Notes under the pieces: generated by a model
What the model was told of the DNA's origin: nothing
What the model saw: the letters and a program-made list of their open reading frames with translations, nothing else
Database searches by the model: none
Assembly (NCBI GenBank): GCA_016182655.1
Contig: JACPGB010000008.1
Span: forward strand, 1-64,000
Reading direction: 5' to 3'
DNA: 64,000 bases
DNA from: Deltaproteobacteria bacterium
Lineage (GTDB): Bacteria > Desulfobacterota > GWC2-55-46
Position numbers and translations under genes: made by a program
Shown: positions 1 to 8,841 of the stretch, in pieces
How positions within the stretch are numbered: the first letter of the stretch is position 1
Layout of the letters: each line of letters begins with the position of its first letter

Positions 1-74
1 GAGACCGCCGGGGCCCCGAAGACCGCGACAGCCAGAAAGGCCGCAATCGCGCCAGTCACTATTCTTCTTTTCAT
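1..74 (-). CDS. N-terminus of a secreted protein, cut by the window edge
   Basis: The minus strand has an ATG at 72-74 preceded by a good Shine-Dalgarno (GGAGGT, complement of 81-86). The first residues read MKRRIVTGAIAAFLAVAVFG, a basic start followed by an alanine-rich hydrophobic stretch, as in a Sec signal peptide. Only about 24 codons are inside the window, so the mature protein and its role are unknown. It runs in the same direction as the operon to its right, whose last gene ends at 136. Confidence 0.6.
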   Translation of the reverse strand, partial: MKRRIVTGAIAAFLAVAVFGAPAV

Positions 75-135
75 CTGTTGACCTCCTTCTTGTTTAGGGT
101 CTTTCTCTCTGAGATATTATATTACGAGGAGAAAG

Positions 136-1959
136 TCAAATTTCATCACTTCTTTGCGTCCATCTCTCCTGAGCACACCTCCGCCTCCTTAAAAGGAACG
201 CGAGGGCCGCGATAAGCGAGACGGCCGATATCACAAGCCCTATCTTGAAAGACGCCGGAGAGTAGTAGAACCTCACAACACTCTTCCCCGCCGTGACCCT
301 TGCGGAGACGAGACCATTGTGACTGACGGCTTCCCCTGCCGCCCCTTCCGCTTTCCAGCCCTTGAAGAAGTTCTGGTTCAATACGAGCACGTCATCCGAC
401 AAGGAGTCGGCCTCTATCACGACCTCATTCGGGGAGAACTTCCTGATAACAACGGACCCGCCCTTGCCAGCGAGATATGCCTCTCCGGTGTAGTAAGGAT
501 TCAGCCTTCCCGCCTCGTCGCCGTAGGGTGAGACAGCCGTCGGCGGGTGCATCGATTCATAACAATTGGCGACCCCGATGTTCTTCAGGAAGTTCGGGTA
601 ATTCGTCCTTGTCGGGTCTGCGACGACTATCTGGGTGAACTCGGCGTTCGGTGTCAAGTTGAACGGCGGCTCGGTGAAGGCGTCCTTCAATACCGGCCTC
701 GCAACCGTTATCATCTCGATAAAGACGAGGACGATTATGGCGATGACAGCGGGCCTTGCGAGCCTCCATCTGTCCGCCTTCTCTTCAAGCCGGGAGAGCG
801 CGTAGCCCCCGACGACCGACAGCGAGAATATAAAGATCGGCATTATCCTCGAAGGCCCGTGGAGCGAGCTGAAGACAGGGAACCTCCTGAGCGTACTCCA
901 TATGTCCAGTGGAGAGAACTCTCCAAGAGAGAGAAGCGCGACTATTATCGAGACCGCGGCCCAAGGCCACGATCTCCTTAAAGACGCGAACCCCGCGCAA
1001 TAGAGCGCGAAGGCGGCAAAGCCCACGAAGGCCCCGTACTCCTGCCAGCCCCACGGTCTCGCCCCGCTCCAGAAGGTCTTAAGGTACTCTTCCGTCTTTT
1101 CATCCCCGGACATGTAGAATTCGGCGGCCTGCGCAGTCACCCTCTGTTCCCTCTTGAAAAGAGAGTCCTTCAATATCTTCGTCGAGTTGTACTCTACGGC
1201 CTCGGTCTTCCTCGGGAAGCTGGAGATGAACTCGTACTGGGGGACGGATTTTACGGCGCTCAAAAGGAACGCCGCGACCACGATGAGCGCGAGGCTTATC
1301 AATGGCCTTACGGACCTTCTCGCAATGACAGAAAATAAGCAGAAGAAGAGGAGGAATATGGCCGTCGCCGTAAACGGGTAAACGCCGCCCGCGAATATCA
1401 TCCAGGCGAAAAAAAAGGCCGACAGGATTATGTCCTTAAGCCTTATCCCATCGCCTGCGAAAGACCTTATATAGAAGGCCGCGACGAATGGGAGCAGAGC
1501 GAAGGGGAGAAACCCTGTGTGCCCCTCGACGACCCGGAGGGCGAACCAACTGCTCATCATGTAAACGATGGGAGGGAGGAAGGAAGAGAGCCTGCCGAAC
1601 CCGAGCGTGCGGGATAGCATATACATCCCCCACATCCCGAGGACGGCGTAAGCGATTATTATGAGCTTTACGCCCACGACCTCGCCGAAGAGGAGCGACA
1701 ATATGAAAGAAGGCGCGAGGAACGAGAGCTCCGGGCTTGCGAGCATCGGCGCGCCGCCGCAGTGGTACGGGTTCCAGAGCGGGAACTGGCCAAAGTCCAG
1801 TATCGTCCTTATAGAGGCGGCGTGGTAGAAGAGCTGGTTGTCCCAGTCGGAGACGCCAATGTTACCCCATTGCGAAAAGAAGGGCGAGACAAGGACGATC
1901 GCCGCTATCGCAAGCGCGACGGCGGGCAACGCCGCTTTTCTTAAAGCCCAGCCCTTCAT
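136..1959 (-). CDS. YfhO-like multi-pass membrane protein (possible GT-C-type glycosyltransferase)
   Basis: A 607-residue integral membrane protein with a first TM helix at about residues 10-30, roughly a dozen hydrophobic segments in total, and a soluble domain near 430-570 before a final TM helix. The early loop has WDNQLFYHAA and FPLWNPYHCGGAP, typical of YfhO-type proteins and distant GT-C transferases that use lipid-linked sugars. YfhO in Gram-positives serves lipoteichoic acid glycosylation; the role here is inferred only from the flanking glycosyltransferases. I chose the ATG at 1957-1959 rather than the GTG at 1980 because AGGAAGG lies just upstream and it follows the methyltransferase stop with one base between. 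It is the last gene of the operon. Confidence 0.7.
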   Translation of the reverse strand: MKGWALRKAALPAVALAIAAIVLVSPFFSQWGNIGVSDWDNQLFYHAASIRTILDFGQFPLWNPYHCGGAPMLASPELSFLAPSFILSLLFGEVVGVKLIIIAYAVLGMWGMYMLSRTLGFGRLSSFLPPIVYMMSSWFALRVVEGHTGFLPFALLPFVAAFYIRSFAGDGIRLKDIILSAFFFAWMIFAGGVYPFTATAIFLLFFCLFSVIARRSVRPLISLALIVVAAFLLSAVKSVPQYEFISSFPRKTEAVEYNSTKILKDSLFKREQRVTAQAAEFYMSGDEKTEEYLKTFWSGARPWGWQEYGAFVGFAAFALYCAGFASLRRSWPWAAVSIIVALLSLGEFSPLDIWSTLRRFPVFSSLHGPSRIMPIFIFSLSVVGGYALSRLEEKADRWRLARPAVIAIIVLVFIEMITVARPVLKDAFTEPPFNLTPNAEFTQIVVADPTRTNYPNFLKNIGVANCYESMHPPTAVSPYGDEAGRLNPYYTGEAYLAGKGGSVVIRKFSPNEVVIEADSLSDDVLVLNQNFFKGWKAEGAAGEAVSHNGLVSARVTAGKSVVRFYYSPASFKIGLVISAVSLIAALAFLLRRRRCAQERWTQRSDEI

Positions 1960-1960
1960 C

Positions 1961-2698
1961 TCACGCCTTCCTCGCCACACTGAAGACGGATGAGCCGAAA
2001 GGCATGTCGAGGCGTCTTAAAATGACATTCTCCAGCGAGAGTATCCCTGTCAATGCACCGTTGAGGACCGGGTTGACCTTTCCCAGGTCGCTGTCCTTCG
2101 AATGTCCGGCGGCAGAGGCTTTTTTCAATAACCTCACCGCCGCGATAGCGGGAAAGAGCGCGGCGTTCCTGTAGGTGACTTTTTCTATCGAGAACCCGGC
2201 GGATTTGAGCTTTTCCTCGAGCATAGCCTTCGTGTAGCGCCTTTTCGTTTGGTTAGCGAGGTCGTGGGGGCTTCTGAGGAACTCGAACGCAGGGAGGTTG
2301 AGTATTAGCACGCCGCCCTTCCTCAAGACGCGCCTGAACTCCCGGAGCGCCTCTACGTCGTCTTTTACCGCCACGTGATAGATGACGTCGAGCGAGACGA
2401 CCGCGTCGAAGCTTTCATCCCGGAAAGGCAACCCGGATACAGAACCCCTCACCAGCCTTTTGAGCCCCCTCTCAGTGCAGAACGCAAGGGCGATTGGAGA
2501 AAAATCGACGCCCACGGCCTTGTGCCCCTCCTCCAGAAGCCTCTTAAGTACCGCCCCGGTGCCGCACCCGGCGTCGAGCGCAAAGACCTTTCCCGGAATC
2601 GCTTCGCGTAGAGAGCTGAAGACCAAATCTCTCAAGCCCTCGTACCACCAGTGTCCGTCCTCGACCGAGTATATGGACCGGTACTCGCTCTCCTTCAT
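1961..2698 (-). CDS. Class I SAM-dependent methyltransferase
   Basis: A 245-residue protein with the class I methyltransferase core: motif I (ALDAGCGTGAVLKRL) near residues 40-54, an acidic residue ending motif II (VGVDFS), and a DAVVSLDVIYHV motif near 97-108. The start HWWYEGLRDLV is typical of small sugar or lipid methyltransferases in glycan clusters. The substrate cannot be told from sequence. Its ATG overlaps the stop of the upstream glycosyltransferase (ATGA), showing translational coupling within the operon. Confidence 0.82.
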   Translation of the reverse strand: MKESEYRSIYSVEDGHWWYEGLRDLVFSSLREAIPGKVFALDAGCGTGAVLKRLLEEGHKAVGVDFSPIALAFCTERGLKRLVRGSVSGLPFRDESFDAVVSLDVIYHVAVKDDVEALREFRRVLRKGGVLILNLPAFEFLRSPHDLANQTKRRYTKAMLEEKLKSAGFSIEKVTYRNAALFPAIAAVRLLKKASAAGHSKDSDLGKVNPVLNGALTGILSLENVILRRLDMPFGSSVFSVARKA

Positions 2699-3672
2699 CG
2701 GGACGGCTCAGTCGCCTGAGAGTCCCTTTCGAGTCTCCCAACGCGCCCTGCCTTTGCGGCGTTCGCGGTCTCGGAAAATACCTTTACCGAGGAGACGGTG
2801 TAATAGGGGCGGCCCTTTACTTCGTTCAATATGCGGAGGATGTACTCGCCGAGCATGCCGAGGATGAAAAAGAGGCCTGAAAAAACGCACGAGAGAAAGA
2901 CCATTATCGCGGTCCAGCCCTCGATTACGTTCTCGAAGAAGTAGCCGTATATCGCCCAGCCGCCTATGGCGAGCGAAGCCGACAGGAAGTGTATGGCCTT
3001 TATCCCTATGTTCGAATAACCTATGACTACGTCGAGCGCGAGGTCGAGGTCCTCGTACCAGGGCCTCCCGCTCCGTCCCCTCGAAGGAGACCGGTAGAGG
3101 AGGTTCTTCTTCGGGTATCCGGTAAGGAGATAGAGCGCCTTCCTGTAGCGGAACTTCTCCTTGAGGCTCAGCATCGCGTTTATGGCGCGTCTCGACGCGA
3201 GCCTTACCGTCTCGGAGGTCATGTGGAGGTCGGCGTAAGAGACCCTGTTTATGAACCTGTAGAAGAGCCTTGACGACATCGACTGGGCGGCCTCCGGGAC
3301 CCCGGCGACGATGTCGAAACCGGTTACGGCGGTCTCGTACATCTTGCGGAGAAAATCATCCGGGCAGTCGGTATCGATCGAGTCCATCTCGTAGACGAAG
3401 TCGCCGACAGACTTGTGCAGTCCGGCGGTCATCGCGGGTTCGAGCCCATGCCTCCAGGGGAGGTTTATGAGTATGAGGTTGCCGTTAAGGCCCCTGGACG
3501 CAGACTCGACCTCGGAGGCGGTCGAGTCTGTCGAGCCGTCGTTCACGATGATTATCTCGTGGCACTCGAAGGTCGAGCTCAGATAATCGTCGACGGCCTT
3601 AAGGAACCCCGCGACCTTTCCGCCGCCGTTATGCGTATAGGCTATGAAGGATACGAAGACCTTGTACTTCAT
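2695..3672 (-). CDS. GT2 glycosyltransferase with C-terminal membrane anchor
   Basis: A 325-residue GT-A fold family 2 glycosyltransferase. IIIVNDGSTDST near residues 40-51 is the nucleotide-sugar binding motif, and MDSIDTDCPDDF takes the place of the usual DxD region. Two strongly hydrophobic segments near 225-280 suggest an anchored enzyme like GtrB or DPMS, which load sugars onto undecaprenyl or polyprenyl phosphate. I take the ATG at 3670-3672 (GAGGTG upstream) rather than the TTG one codon earlier. The ATG overlaps the FAD gene stop by one base. Donor sugar unknown. Confidence 0.8.
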   Translation of the reverse strand: MKYKVFVSFIAYTHNGGGKVAGFLKAVDDYLSSTFECHEIIIVNDGSTDSTASEVESASRGLNGNLILINLPWRHGLEPAMTAGLHKSVGDFVYEMDSIDTDCPDDFLRKMYETAVTGFDIVAGVPEAAQSMSSRLFYRFINRVSYADLHMTSETVRLASRRAINAMLSLKEKFRYRKALYLLTGYPKKNLLYRSPSRGRSGRPWYEDLDLALDVVIGYSNIGIKAIHFLSASLAIGGWAIYGYFFENVIEGWTAIMVFLSCVFSGLFFILGMLGEYILRILNEVKGRPYYTVSSVKVFSETANAAKAGRVGRLERDSQATEPSR

Positions 3673-4784
3673 CAAAGCACCTCTTCGAGATCGTAGACCG
3701 TGTTTATCTTCCCCGAAAGGACCGAGACGAACGAGGGCTCTTCCGAGAGCCTCATCACGATCGTCGGCCTCGAATCGTCGAGCTCCGCCGCAAGCAAGAT
3801 AGGCTTTATCGCAAAGAGCGAGCCTTCATAACCCATCTCCATGCCCGTGGCAAGGTACTTCTTCGCGAGCTGGTTCATATACGGAAAGGCCGATGACGGC
3901 TTCGCCGGGCAGGTGTTGCAATTCGCGAGCTGTCCCGGCGTGCACTCCGGGTTCCTCTCCTGGCACATGAAGACCGGCAGTTTCTCGTAGGAGCTCATAT
4001 GAGGCGTGAACGCGACGGAAGTAAGCGAGTGGCTTCCGGTCAGCCCAAAAGGCATGACCGAGAAAAACTGCCCGTCCATGACGGTGAGCCCGGCGTCTTT
4101 AAGCCTTCCGCCCACTCCGACCATTATGACCTCGCAGATCTCGTACTTTATGTTCATCGGCTGAAAGCCGAACTTTGATAATACCTGGTTCGTGCTTGAG
4201 TATGTGGCGTTCAGGACCGCCGGGGCCTCGACCCTGCGCCCGTCTCCGAAGGCGACGGAGTATACGCCCCCCTGCCGCTCGGCGTTCAAGAGCCTCGCGC
4301 CGAAGAGGAAGTCGACCTTTCCGGTCTCCCGCGCCTTCTCCATGAGCGAGTCCCTTACGGCAAAGGGGTCGAAGGCGTACTCCTCGGTCTCGAACGCCGC
4401 CTCGACGTACTGCGGGTTGAAGTAGGCAGAGGCGTTTATCTCAGTCGCCGGAATGCCTACGTGCTCGCAGAATTTAAGGAACTGCGCGGCGTTTGTAAGC
4501 GAGCCCACGCTCGATAACGCGTATATCTTCTTGAACGACCTGTTGATGGCGAAAGGGAAGTCCGCGTTGAACCGGCGGTAGTACATGGCTGTCCGTAGCG
4601 CGGTCGATACCGACCTCGGGTAATGATACCCGTGGTGCACCCTCGCCTGGTTTATCCAGCTCGCCCTCCTGAAGGGGCCGTCCTCGTATTCGGCGACGAG
4701 GACCTTGAGCCCCCTTTTGCCGAGGAGTGTCGCCGCGTACAGGCCGTATATGCCGGCCCCGAGTATGAGGTGGTCGTAGCGCAT
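3672..4784 (-). CDS. FAD-dependent oxidoreductase (DAO/UDP-galactopyranose mutase-like)
   Basis: A 370-residue flavoprotein with an N-terminal Rossmann fingerprint (LILGAGIYGLYAA, residues about 6-18) and ARVHHGYHYPRS near 48-59, as in glycine oxidase/DAO and UGM-like proteins. A four-cysteine cluster near the C-terminus (C274, C281, C289, C292; last pair CNTC) is unusual for the family and could bind a metal or Fe-S cluster. It sits between two glycosyltransferases, so the substrate is probably a sugar or lipid-linked sugar. It abuts the upstream GT2 gene without a gap. Function is inferred from fold and context. Confidence 0.7.
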   Translation of the reverse strand: MRYDHLILGAGIYGLYAATLLGKRGLKVLVAEYEDGPFRRASWINQARVHHGYHYPRSVSTALRTAMYYRRFNADFPFAINRSFKKIYALSSVGSLTNAAQFLKFCEHVGIPATEINASAYFNPQYVEAAFETEEYAFDPFAVRDSLMEKARETGKVDFLFGARLLNAERQGGVYSVAFGDGRRVEAPAVLNATYSSTNQVLSKFGFQPMNIKYEICEVIMVGVGGRLKDAGLTVMDGQFFSVMPFGLTGSHSLTSVAFTPHMSSYEKLPVFMCQERNPECTPGQLANCNTCPAKPSSAFPYMNQLAKKYLATGMEMGYEGSLFAIKPILLAAELDDSRPTIVMRLSEEPSFVSVLSGKINTVYDLEEVL

Positions 4785-5492
4785 CTATCTGGCAGGCCCT
4801 GTCTTCAGCCTTATGTATAAAGCGAACATCTCTTTGACCGACCTGTAGACGTTCCTGAAGCTCGCGCCGGTCGCCGTGCCGTGGAGCCTGGGGTAGTGCG
4901 GCAACCAGAACTCCCTGACCCTCGCCCCGCGCATTTTGGCCCGTATGAGGACGTCGGTCTCGATGAACGGCGAATCGCCCGAGATAAGGGCCTTGTCCAC
5001 GAAGCTCATCCTTATGAACTTTATCCAGTGGAGGTCGTAAAAAGAGACCCCGAAGAGGAGCTTCAAAAGGAACTTGTCCATGAAGGTTATGAACTTCCTC
5101 ATGGCGCTGTCGTGCCGGTACTGCCTCCCGGATATCACTATGTCGTTGTCATTCAGATACGGCATGAACTTATCAAGGTCGTAGGGGTCGAACTGCATGT
5201 CGGAATCGACTATCGTTATCCAGTCGTGCTTGCAGTTCAGGAACGCGTACTTGACTACGCTCCCCCACCCTCCGCCGTTTTCAGCCCGGTGTACGACCCT
5301 GACATTTTTGAATTTCCTCGCGGCCCTGTCGCATATGGCCGCCGTAGCATCCGTCGAGCCGTCGTCAAAGGCGAGGACCTCGAACGATCTGCAATGTTTC
5401 GAGAGGACCTCGTGCGTCCTCTCTATGACCGTCCCTATCGTCGCCTCCTCATTGAAGGCGGGGATGAAGGCCTGGACGGACTCCTCTATCAT
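4785..5492 (-). CDS. GT2 glycosyltransferase, dolichol-phosphate mannosyltransferase type
   Basis: A 235-residue soluble GT2 enzyme. It has FIPAFNEEATIG near residues 9-20, FDDGSTDATAA near 42-52 and DSDMQFDPYDL near 97-107, the metal and nucleotide-sugar motifs of DPM1-like enzymes that transfer a sugar to a polyprenyl phosphate. No membrane helix is evident, unlike the second GT2 of this operon. Its ATG overlaps the stop of the aminotransferase (ATGA). Confidence 0.82.
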   Translation of the reverse strand: MIEESVQAFIPAFNEEATIGTVIERTHEVLSKHCRSFEVLAFDDGSTDATAAICDRAARKFKNVRVVHRAENGGGWGSVVKYAFLNCKHDWITIVDSDMQFDPYDLDKFMPYLNDNDIVISGRQYRHDSAMRKFITFMDKFLLKLLFGVSFYDLHWIKFIRMSFVDKALISGDSPFIETDVLIRAKMRGARVREFWLPHYPRLHGTATGASFRNVYRSVKEMFALYIRLKTGPAR

Positions 5493-6589
5493 CCGGCGTA
5501 CCCGTTAGCGGCCTCTATTACGGCCTCTATCTCATCGTCCGTCAGCTCCGGAAAGATAGGGAGCGACAGACACCCGACGGATAACGCCTCGGCGTTCGGG
5601 AACGCGCCCTTCCCGTACCCGAGATGAGCGTACGCCTTTTGAAGATGGCAGGGGACCGGGTAGTGGATGCCGGGGAAGACCCCCTTCTCCTCAAGAAATG
5701 CCTTGAACCTGTCTCTCTTTTCCGTCACTGCCACGAAGAGGTGGTAGGCGTGGGTAGCCCAATCCGGCGTCTTCTGGAACTTAAGCAACGGGTTCCTTAT
5801 GCCGTCGCGATACCTCTTCGCTATCACCCTTCTCTTTTCGTTCCATGAGTCTATATACTTTAATTTCAGGCTCAATACCGCGCCGTGGATGCCGTCCATG
5901 CGCATGTTGAAGCCTATCTCGTCGTGATAGTATTTCTTTACGGAGCCGTGGTTCCTGAGCGACCTCACCCTTTCATCTATCGCCGGGTCGTTTGTGGTTA
6001 TCCCGCCCGCCTCGCCGTAGGCCCCGAGGTTCTTGCCCGGATAGAAGCTGAAGCACCCGGCGATACCGAGCCCCCCCGCCCTCTTCCCCTTGTAGAGCGC
6101 GCCCACGGCCTGGGCGCAGTCCTCGATGACAAAAAGCCCGCGCCTCTCCGCGACTTCGGCGACTCCGTCGAAATCAAACGGCTGTCCGTAGAGGTGTACC
6201 CCTATGACGGCCTTTGTCCTTTTTGTTAGGCGTTTCTCTATCGAAGCCGGGTCTATGGTCCATGTATCCGGGTCGCAGTCGGCAAAGACCGGCGTCGCCC
6301 CGGCGTGGGATACGCCCCAGGCCGTAGCTACGAATGTATTGGCCGGCACTATGACCTCGTCGCCGGGCCCGATGCCGAGAGCGCGGACCGCGAGGTGCAA
6401 CGCGTCCGTGCCGCTGGACAGGCCTTCCGCGAACCCCGTGCCGCAATAGGACGCGAACGCGGCCTCGAACGCGTCGACAAAAGGCCCGCCGGAATATGCG
6501 CCTTCCCTGAAGACCTCGGAAGTCGCCGACTCTATTTCGTCTTTAAGGCTCGCGTACTGGCGCTGGATGTCGAGGAACGGGATACTCAT
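5489..6589 (-). CDS. DegT/DnrJ/EryC1/StrS family sugar aminotransferase
   Basis: A 366-residue PLP enzyme. SGTDALHLA near residues 57-65 binds the cofactor phosphate, VIEDCAQAVGA near 153-163 holds the PLP-ring aspartate, and FYPGKNLGAYG near 180-190 carries the Schiff-base lysine. Relatives such as FdtB/QdtB aminate nucleotide-linked 3-keto-deoxyhexoses. I take the ATG at 6587-6589 (MSIPFLDIQRQY, the usual family start): the longer form from 6625 would begin inside the candidate -10 box at 6624-6629. First gene of the operon, so it probably makes the amino sugar used by the downstream transferases. Confidence 0.85.
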   Translation of the reverse strand: MSIPFLDIQRQYASLKDEIESATSEVFREGAYSGGPFVDAFEAAFASYCGTGFAEGLSSGTDALHLAVRALGIGPGDEVIVPANTFVATAWGVSHAGATPVFADCDPDTWTIDPASIEKRLTKRTKAVIGVHLYGQPFDFDGVAEVAERRGLFVIEDCAQAVGALYKGKRAGGLGIAGCFSFYPGKNLGAYGEAGGITTNDPAIDERVRSLRNHGSVKKYYHDEIGFNMRMDGIHGAVLSLKLKYIDSWNEKRRVIAKRYRDGIRNPLLKFQKTPDWATHAYHLFVAVTEKRDRFKAFLEEKGVFPGIHYPVPCHLQKAYAHLGYGKGAFPNAEALSVGCLSLPIFPELTDDEIEAVIEAANGYAG

Positions 6590-6623
6590 GCAGGGTCCAA
6601 AACCTCCGGAAATGCCTGTTGCC

Positions 6624-6652
6624 ATTATACATAATCCTCAAATGCTTTAAAA
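6624..6652 (-). promoter_or_regulatory. Putative sigma-70 promoter of the glycan operon
   Basis: On the minus strand a perfect TATAAT lies at 6629-6624, with only a weak T-rich -35 about 17 bp upstream. Transcription would start near 6617, some 28 nt before the DegT ATG, leaving room for the GGAGG upstream of the start. The rest of the intergenic region to 6842 holds the divergent alr promoter. Confidence 0.45.
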
Positions 6653-6768
6653 GGATATTTAGTAAGGCCTTTGCCCGGTTCCCGGACCAAAAAGCCTTAT
6701 CCTTCAAATAATTACCGCGCACAGGGGGGGCAGAGAGTAAGCGGATGATTAACTCTTTCAATTTTCCC

Positions 6769-6797
6769 TTTACAGCGGCCCCTATAAGTGCTATTAA
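6769..6797 (+). promoter_or_regulatory. Putative sigma-70 promoter of alr-mlaEFD
   Basis: TTTACA at 6769-6774, a 17-bp spacer, and TATTAA at 6792-6797. It is about 45 bp upstream of the TTG start of alr. The -10 matches consensus at 4 of 6 positions, so this is a candidate only. Confidence 0.4.
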
Positions 6798-6842
6798 GTA
6801 GTTGATTATTTTGCTTTTTTAAGGTTATGAGGGGGAGTCTTT

Positions 6843-7958
6843 TTGGAGACAAGGCCGACCGTGGCGGTCATAGACACAGGGGCGCTACGGCATAATTACG
6901 CGGAGCTTAAGAAAAGCATCTCCGGGGCCGCAAGGATAATGGCGATCGTAAAGGCGAACGCCTACGGCCACGGGGACATAGAATCAGCCCGGGCCTTCGG
7001 AAAAGAAGGCTGCTCCTTCTATGGTGTGGCAACCGTCGAAGAGGGGGCGCGGCTCAGGGCGGGCAAGATCGACGGGTCCATCATCGTGCTCGGCGGGGTC
7101 TATGCCGGACAGATAAAGGACATATTCGACCTCGACCTTACGCCGGTGGTATTCGACCTCGGGACAGCCAAGAGGATAAACGAGCGCGCCCGCGCCTCAG
7201 GCGTTACAAAAAAAATACATGTAAAGATAGACACCGGCATGGGGCGCATCGGGCTCCTGCCGGAAGAGGTCGCGCCGTTTTTCGAGGGATTCAAGGCATT
7301 GTCGAATCTCAGGCTCGAATCCGTCCTCTCCCACTTCGTCGAGGCCGAGTCAAAGGACAAGGAATACACCAGAGGTCAACTTGAGCGGTTCCTCAAGGTC
7401 GTCGAAGAGATAAAGTCCCGCGGCTTTACGCCGGACTTCATAGACATGGCGAACAGCGCCGCGTCCGTCGACTATAAAGACGCGCACCTCGGACTAATAA
7501 GGCCCGGCATCATGCTCTACGGCTCGTACCCCGCGGACTCATTTAAAGAAAAGATAACCTTGAAACCGGCGCTCACCTTAAAGACCCGCATCCTGCACCT
7601 CAAGAAGGTCGGGCCCGGTTTTAATGTGAGCTACGGCAGGCGCTTTACAACAAGAAAAGAGAGCGTGATAGCGACCCTCCCCATAGGCTATGGAGACGGC
7701 CTGCCCCGGAAACTCACCGGTATCGGAGTGGCGCTCATCCGGGGCAGGAGGGCGCCGTTTGCCGGGACGGTCTGCATGGACCTTACGATGTGCGACTGCA
7801 CCGACATCCCGGGAGTTGCGGTTGGCGACGAGGCCGTTATAATAGGGAGGCAGGGGACGGAAGAAATAACCGCCGAGGAGATAGCCGGGAAGACCGGGAC
7901 CATCAGCTACGAGGTCTTCTGCAACATATCCTCGCGCGTGCCGCGCATATACATCTGA
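6843..7958 (+). CDS. alr: Alanine racemase
   Basis: A 371-residue PLP enzyme interconverting L- and D-alanine for peptidoglycan. AIVKANAYGHGD places the PLP lysine at K37, and the C-terminal domain has IGYGDGLPRKL, the region of the second catalytic residue (tyrosine), and GTVCMDLTMCD. It starts with TTG, supported by GAGGGGGAG just upstream; there is no better ATG before the conserved region. It is the first gene of an apparent operon with mlaE, which starts 45 bp after the stop. The length is normal for the family. Confidence 0.95.
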   Translation: METRPTVAVIDTGALRHNYAELKKSISGAARIMAIVKANAYGHGDIESARAFGKEGCSFYGVATVEEGARLRAGKIDGSIIVLGGVYAGQIKDIFDLDLTPVVFDLGTAKRINERARASGVTKKIHVKIDTGMGRIGLLPEEVAPFFEGFKALSNLRLESVLSHFVEAESKDKEYTRGQLERFLKVVEEIKSRGFTPDFIDMANSAASVDYKDAHLGLIRPGIMLYGSYPADSFKEKITLKPALTLKTRILHLKKVGPGFNVSYGRRFTTRKESVIATLPIGYGDGLPRKLTGIGVALIRGRRAPFAGTVCMDLTMCDCTDIPGVAVGDEAVIIGRQGTEEITAEEIAGKTGTISYEVFCNISSRVPRIYI

Positions 7959-8003
7959 TCCGAAGGCTAACTCTAAACCAAGTCGAAGGCTACACTGACA
8001 TAA

Positions 8004-8774
8004 ATGAGAAGACAGCTCGAATCCATAGGCAGGTTCTCCGAGGATTTTGTATCGGCCGCCGGGCAGATGACGATAATGCTCGCCTCTGCGTTTGTCTACG
8101 CCTTCACCCCTCCGATAAAATTCAGGAACATATTCAAGCAGATGGAGTTCGTGGGCGTACAATCGCTTTTCGTCGTAATACTGACCGGATCGTTCACCGG
8201 CATGGTGCTCGCGCTCCAGAGCTTCAACGCGCTTAAGAGGTTCGGCGCGGAATCCCTCGTCGGCCCGACTGTCGCTCTATCCATGGCCAGGGAGCTCGGG
8301 CCGGTGCTCACCGGCCTCATGGTCACGGGCCGCGCAGGCTCGGCCATGGCGACCGAGCTCGGCACCATGCGCGTCACCGAGCAGATAGACGCGCTCTTTG
8401 CAATGGCGGTAAACCCGATAAAATATCTCGTCGTGCCCCGGGTGCTCGCCGGAGTGCTCATGTTCCCCATACTCACCATCGTCACGGACTTCGTCGGCGT
8501 GATCGGCGGCTACGCCGTGGGAGTCAAGCTCCTCGGCATAAACCCCGGCGTATACATAGGGAGGACCATCGACTTCGTCCAGGTCGACGATATAATGACA
8601 GGGCTCACGAAGTCCCTGGTCTTCGGGCTCATAACGTCGCTTGTCGCCTGCTACAACGGCTTTTACGCGAAGGGCGGGGCCGAGGGCGTGGGCCGGGCCG
8701 CGACGAGCTCGGTCGTCATGGGGTCGATAATGATACTCATCTCCGACTACCTCATGTCCTCTTTTACGGTCTGA
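8004..8774 (+). CDS. mlaE: MlaE family lipid ABC transporter permease
   Basis: A 256-residue inner-membrane permease with about five or six hydrophobic helices. ELGPVLTGLMVTGRAGSAM near residues 95-113 and LGTMRVTEQIDAL are the MlaE/YrbE signature. With MlaF and MlaD it forms a phospholipid transporter that maintains outer membrane asymmetry. No clear Shine-Dalgarno precedes the ATG, so translation may be coupled to alr. There are no neighbouring mlaB, mlaC or mlaA genes, so the system looks minimal. Confidence 0.93.
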   Translation: MRRQLESIGRFSEDFVSAAGQMTIMLASAFVYAFTPPIKFRNIFKQMEFVGVQSLFVVILTGSFTGMVLALQSFNALKRFGAESLVGPTVALSMARELGPVLTGLMVTGRAGSAMATELGTMRVTEQIDALFAMAVNPIKYLVVPRVLAGVLMFPILTIVTDFVGVIGGYAVGVKLLGINPGVYIGRTIDFVQVDDIMTGLTKSLVFGLITSLVACYNGFYAKGGAEGVGRAATSSVVMGSIMILISDYLMSSFTV

Positions 8775-8841
8775 CGACGGTCCGTATGCCTGGCGTCCGG
8801 GGCTTGAATGCGCCCTCAAAACTTGATAGTTCCGCGTTTAT

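Noticed and set aside
4881-5627. Long plus-strand frames antisense to the glycan operon, and similar shadows over purH, purD, prfA and purA
   Set aside because: They are opposite strongly recognised genes in GC-rich sequence and show Arg/Glu-rich low-complexity translations with no family features.
136-6589. The glycan operon as a complete O-antigen or capsule locus
   Set aside because: There is no flippase, polymerase or ABC exporter, and the nucleotide-sugar pathway is limited to one aminotransferase.
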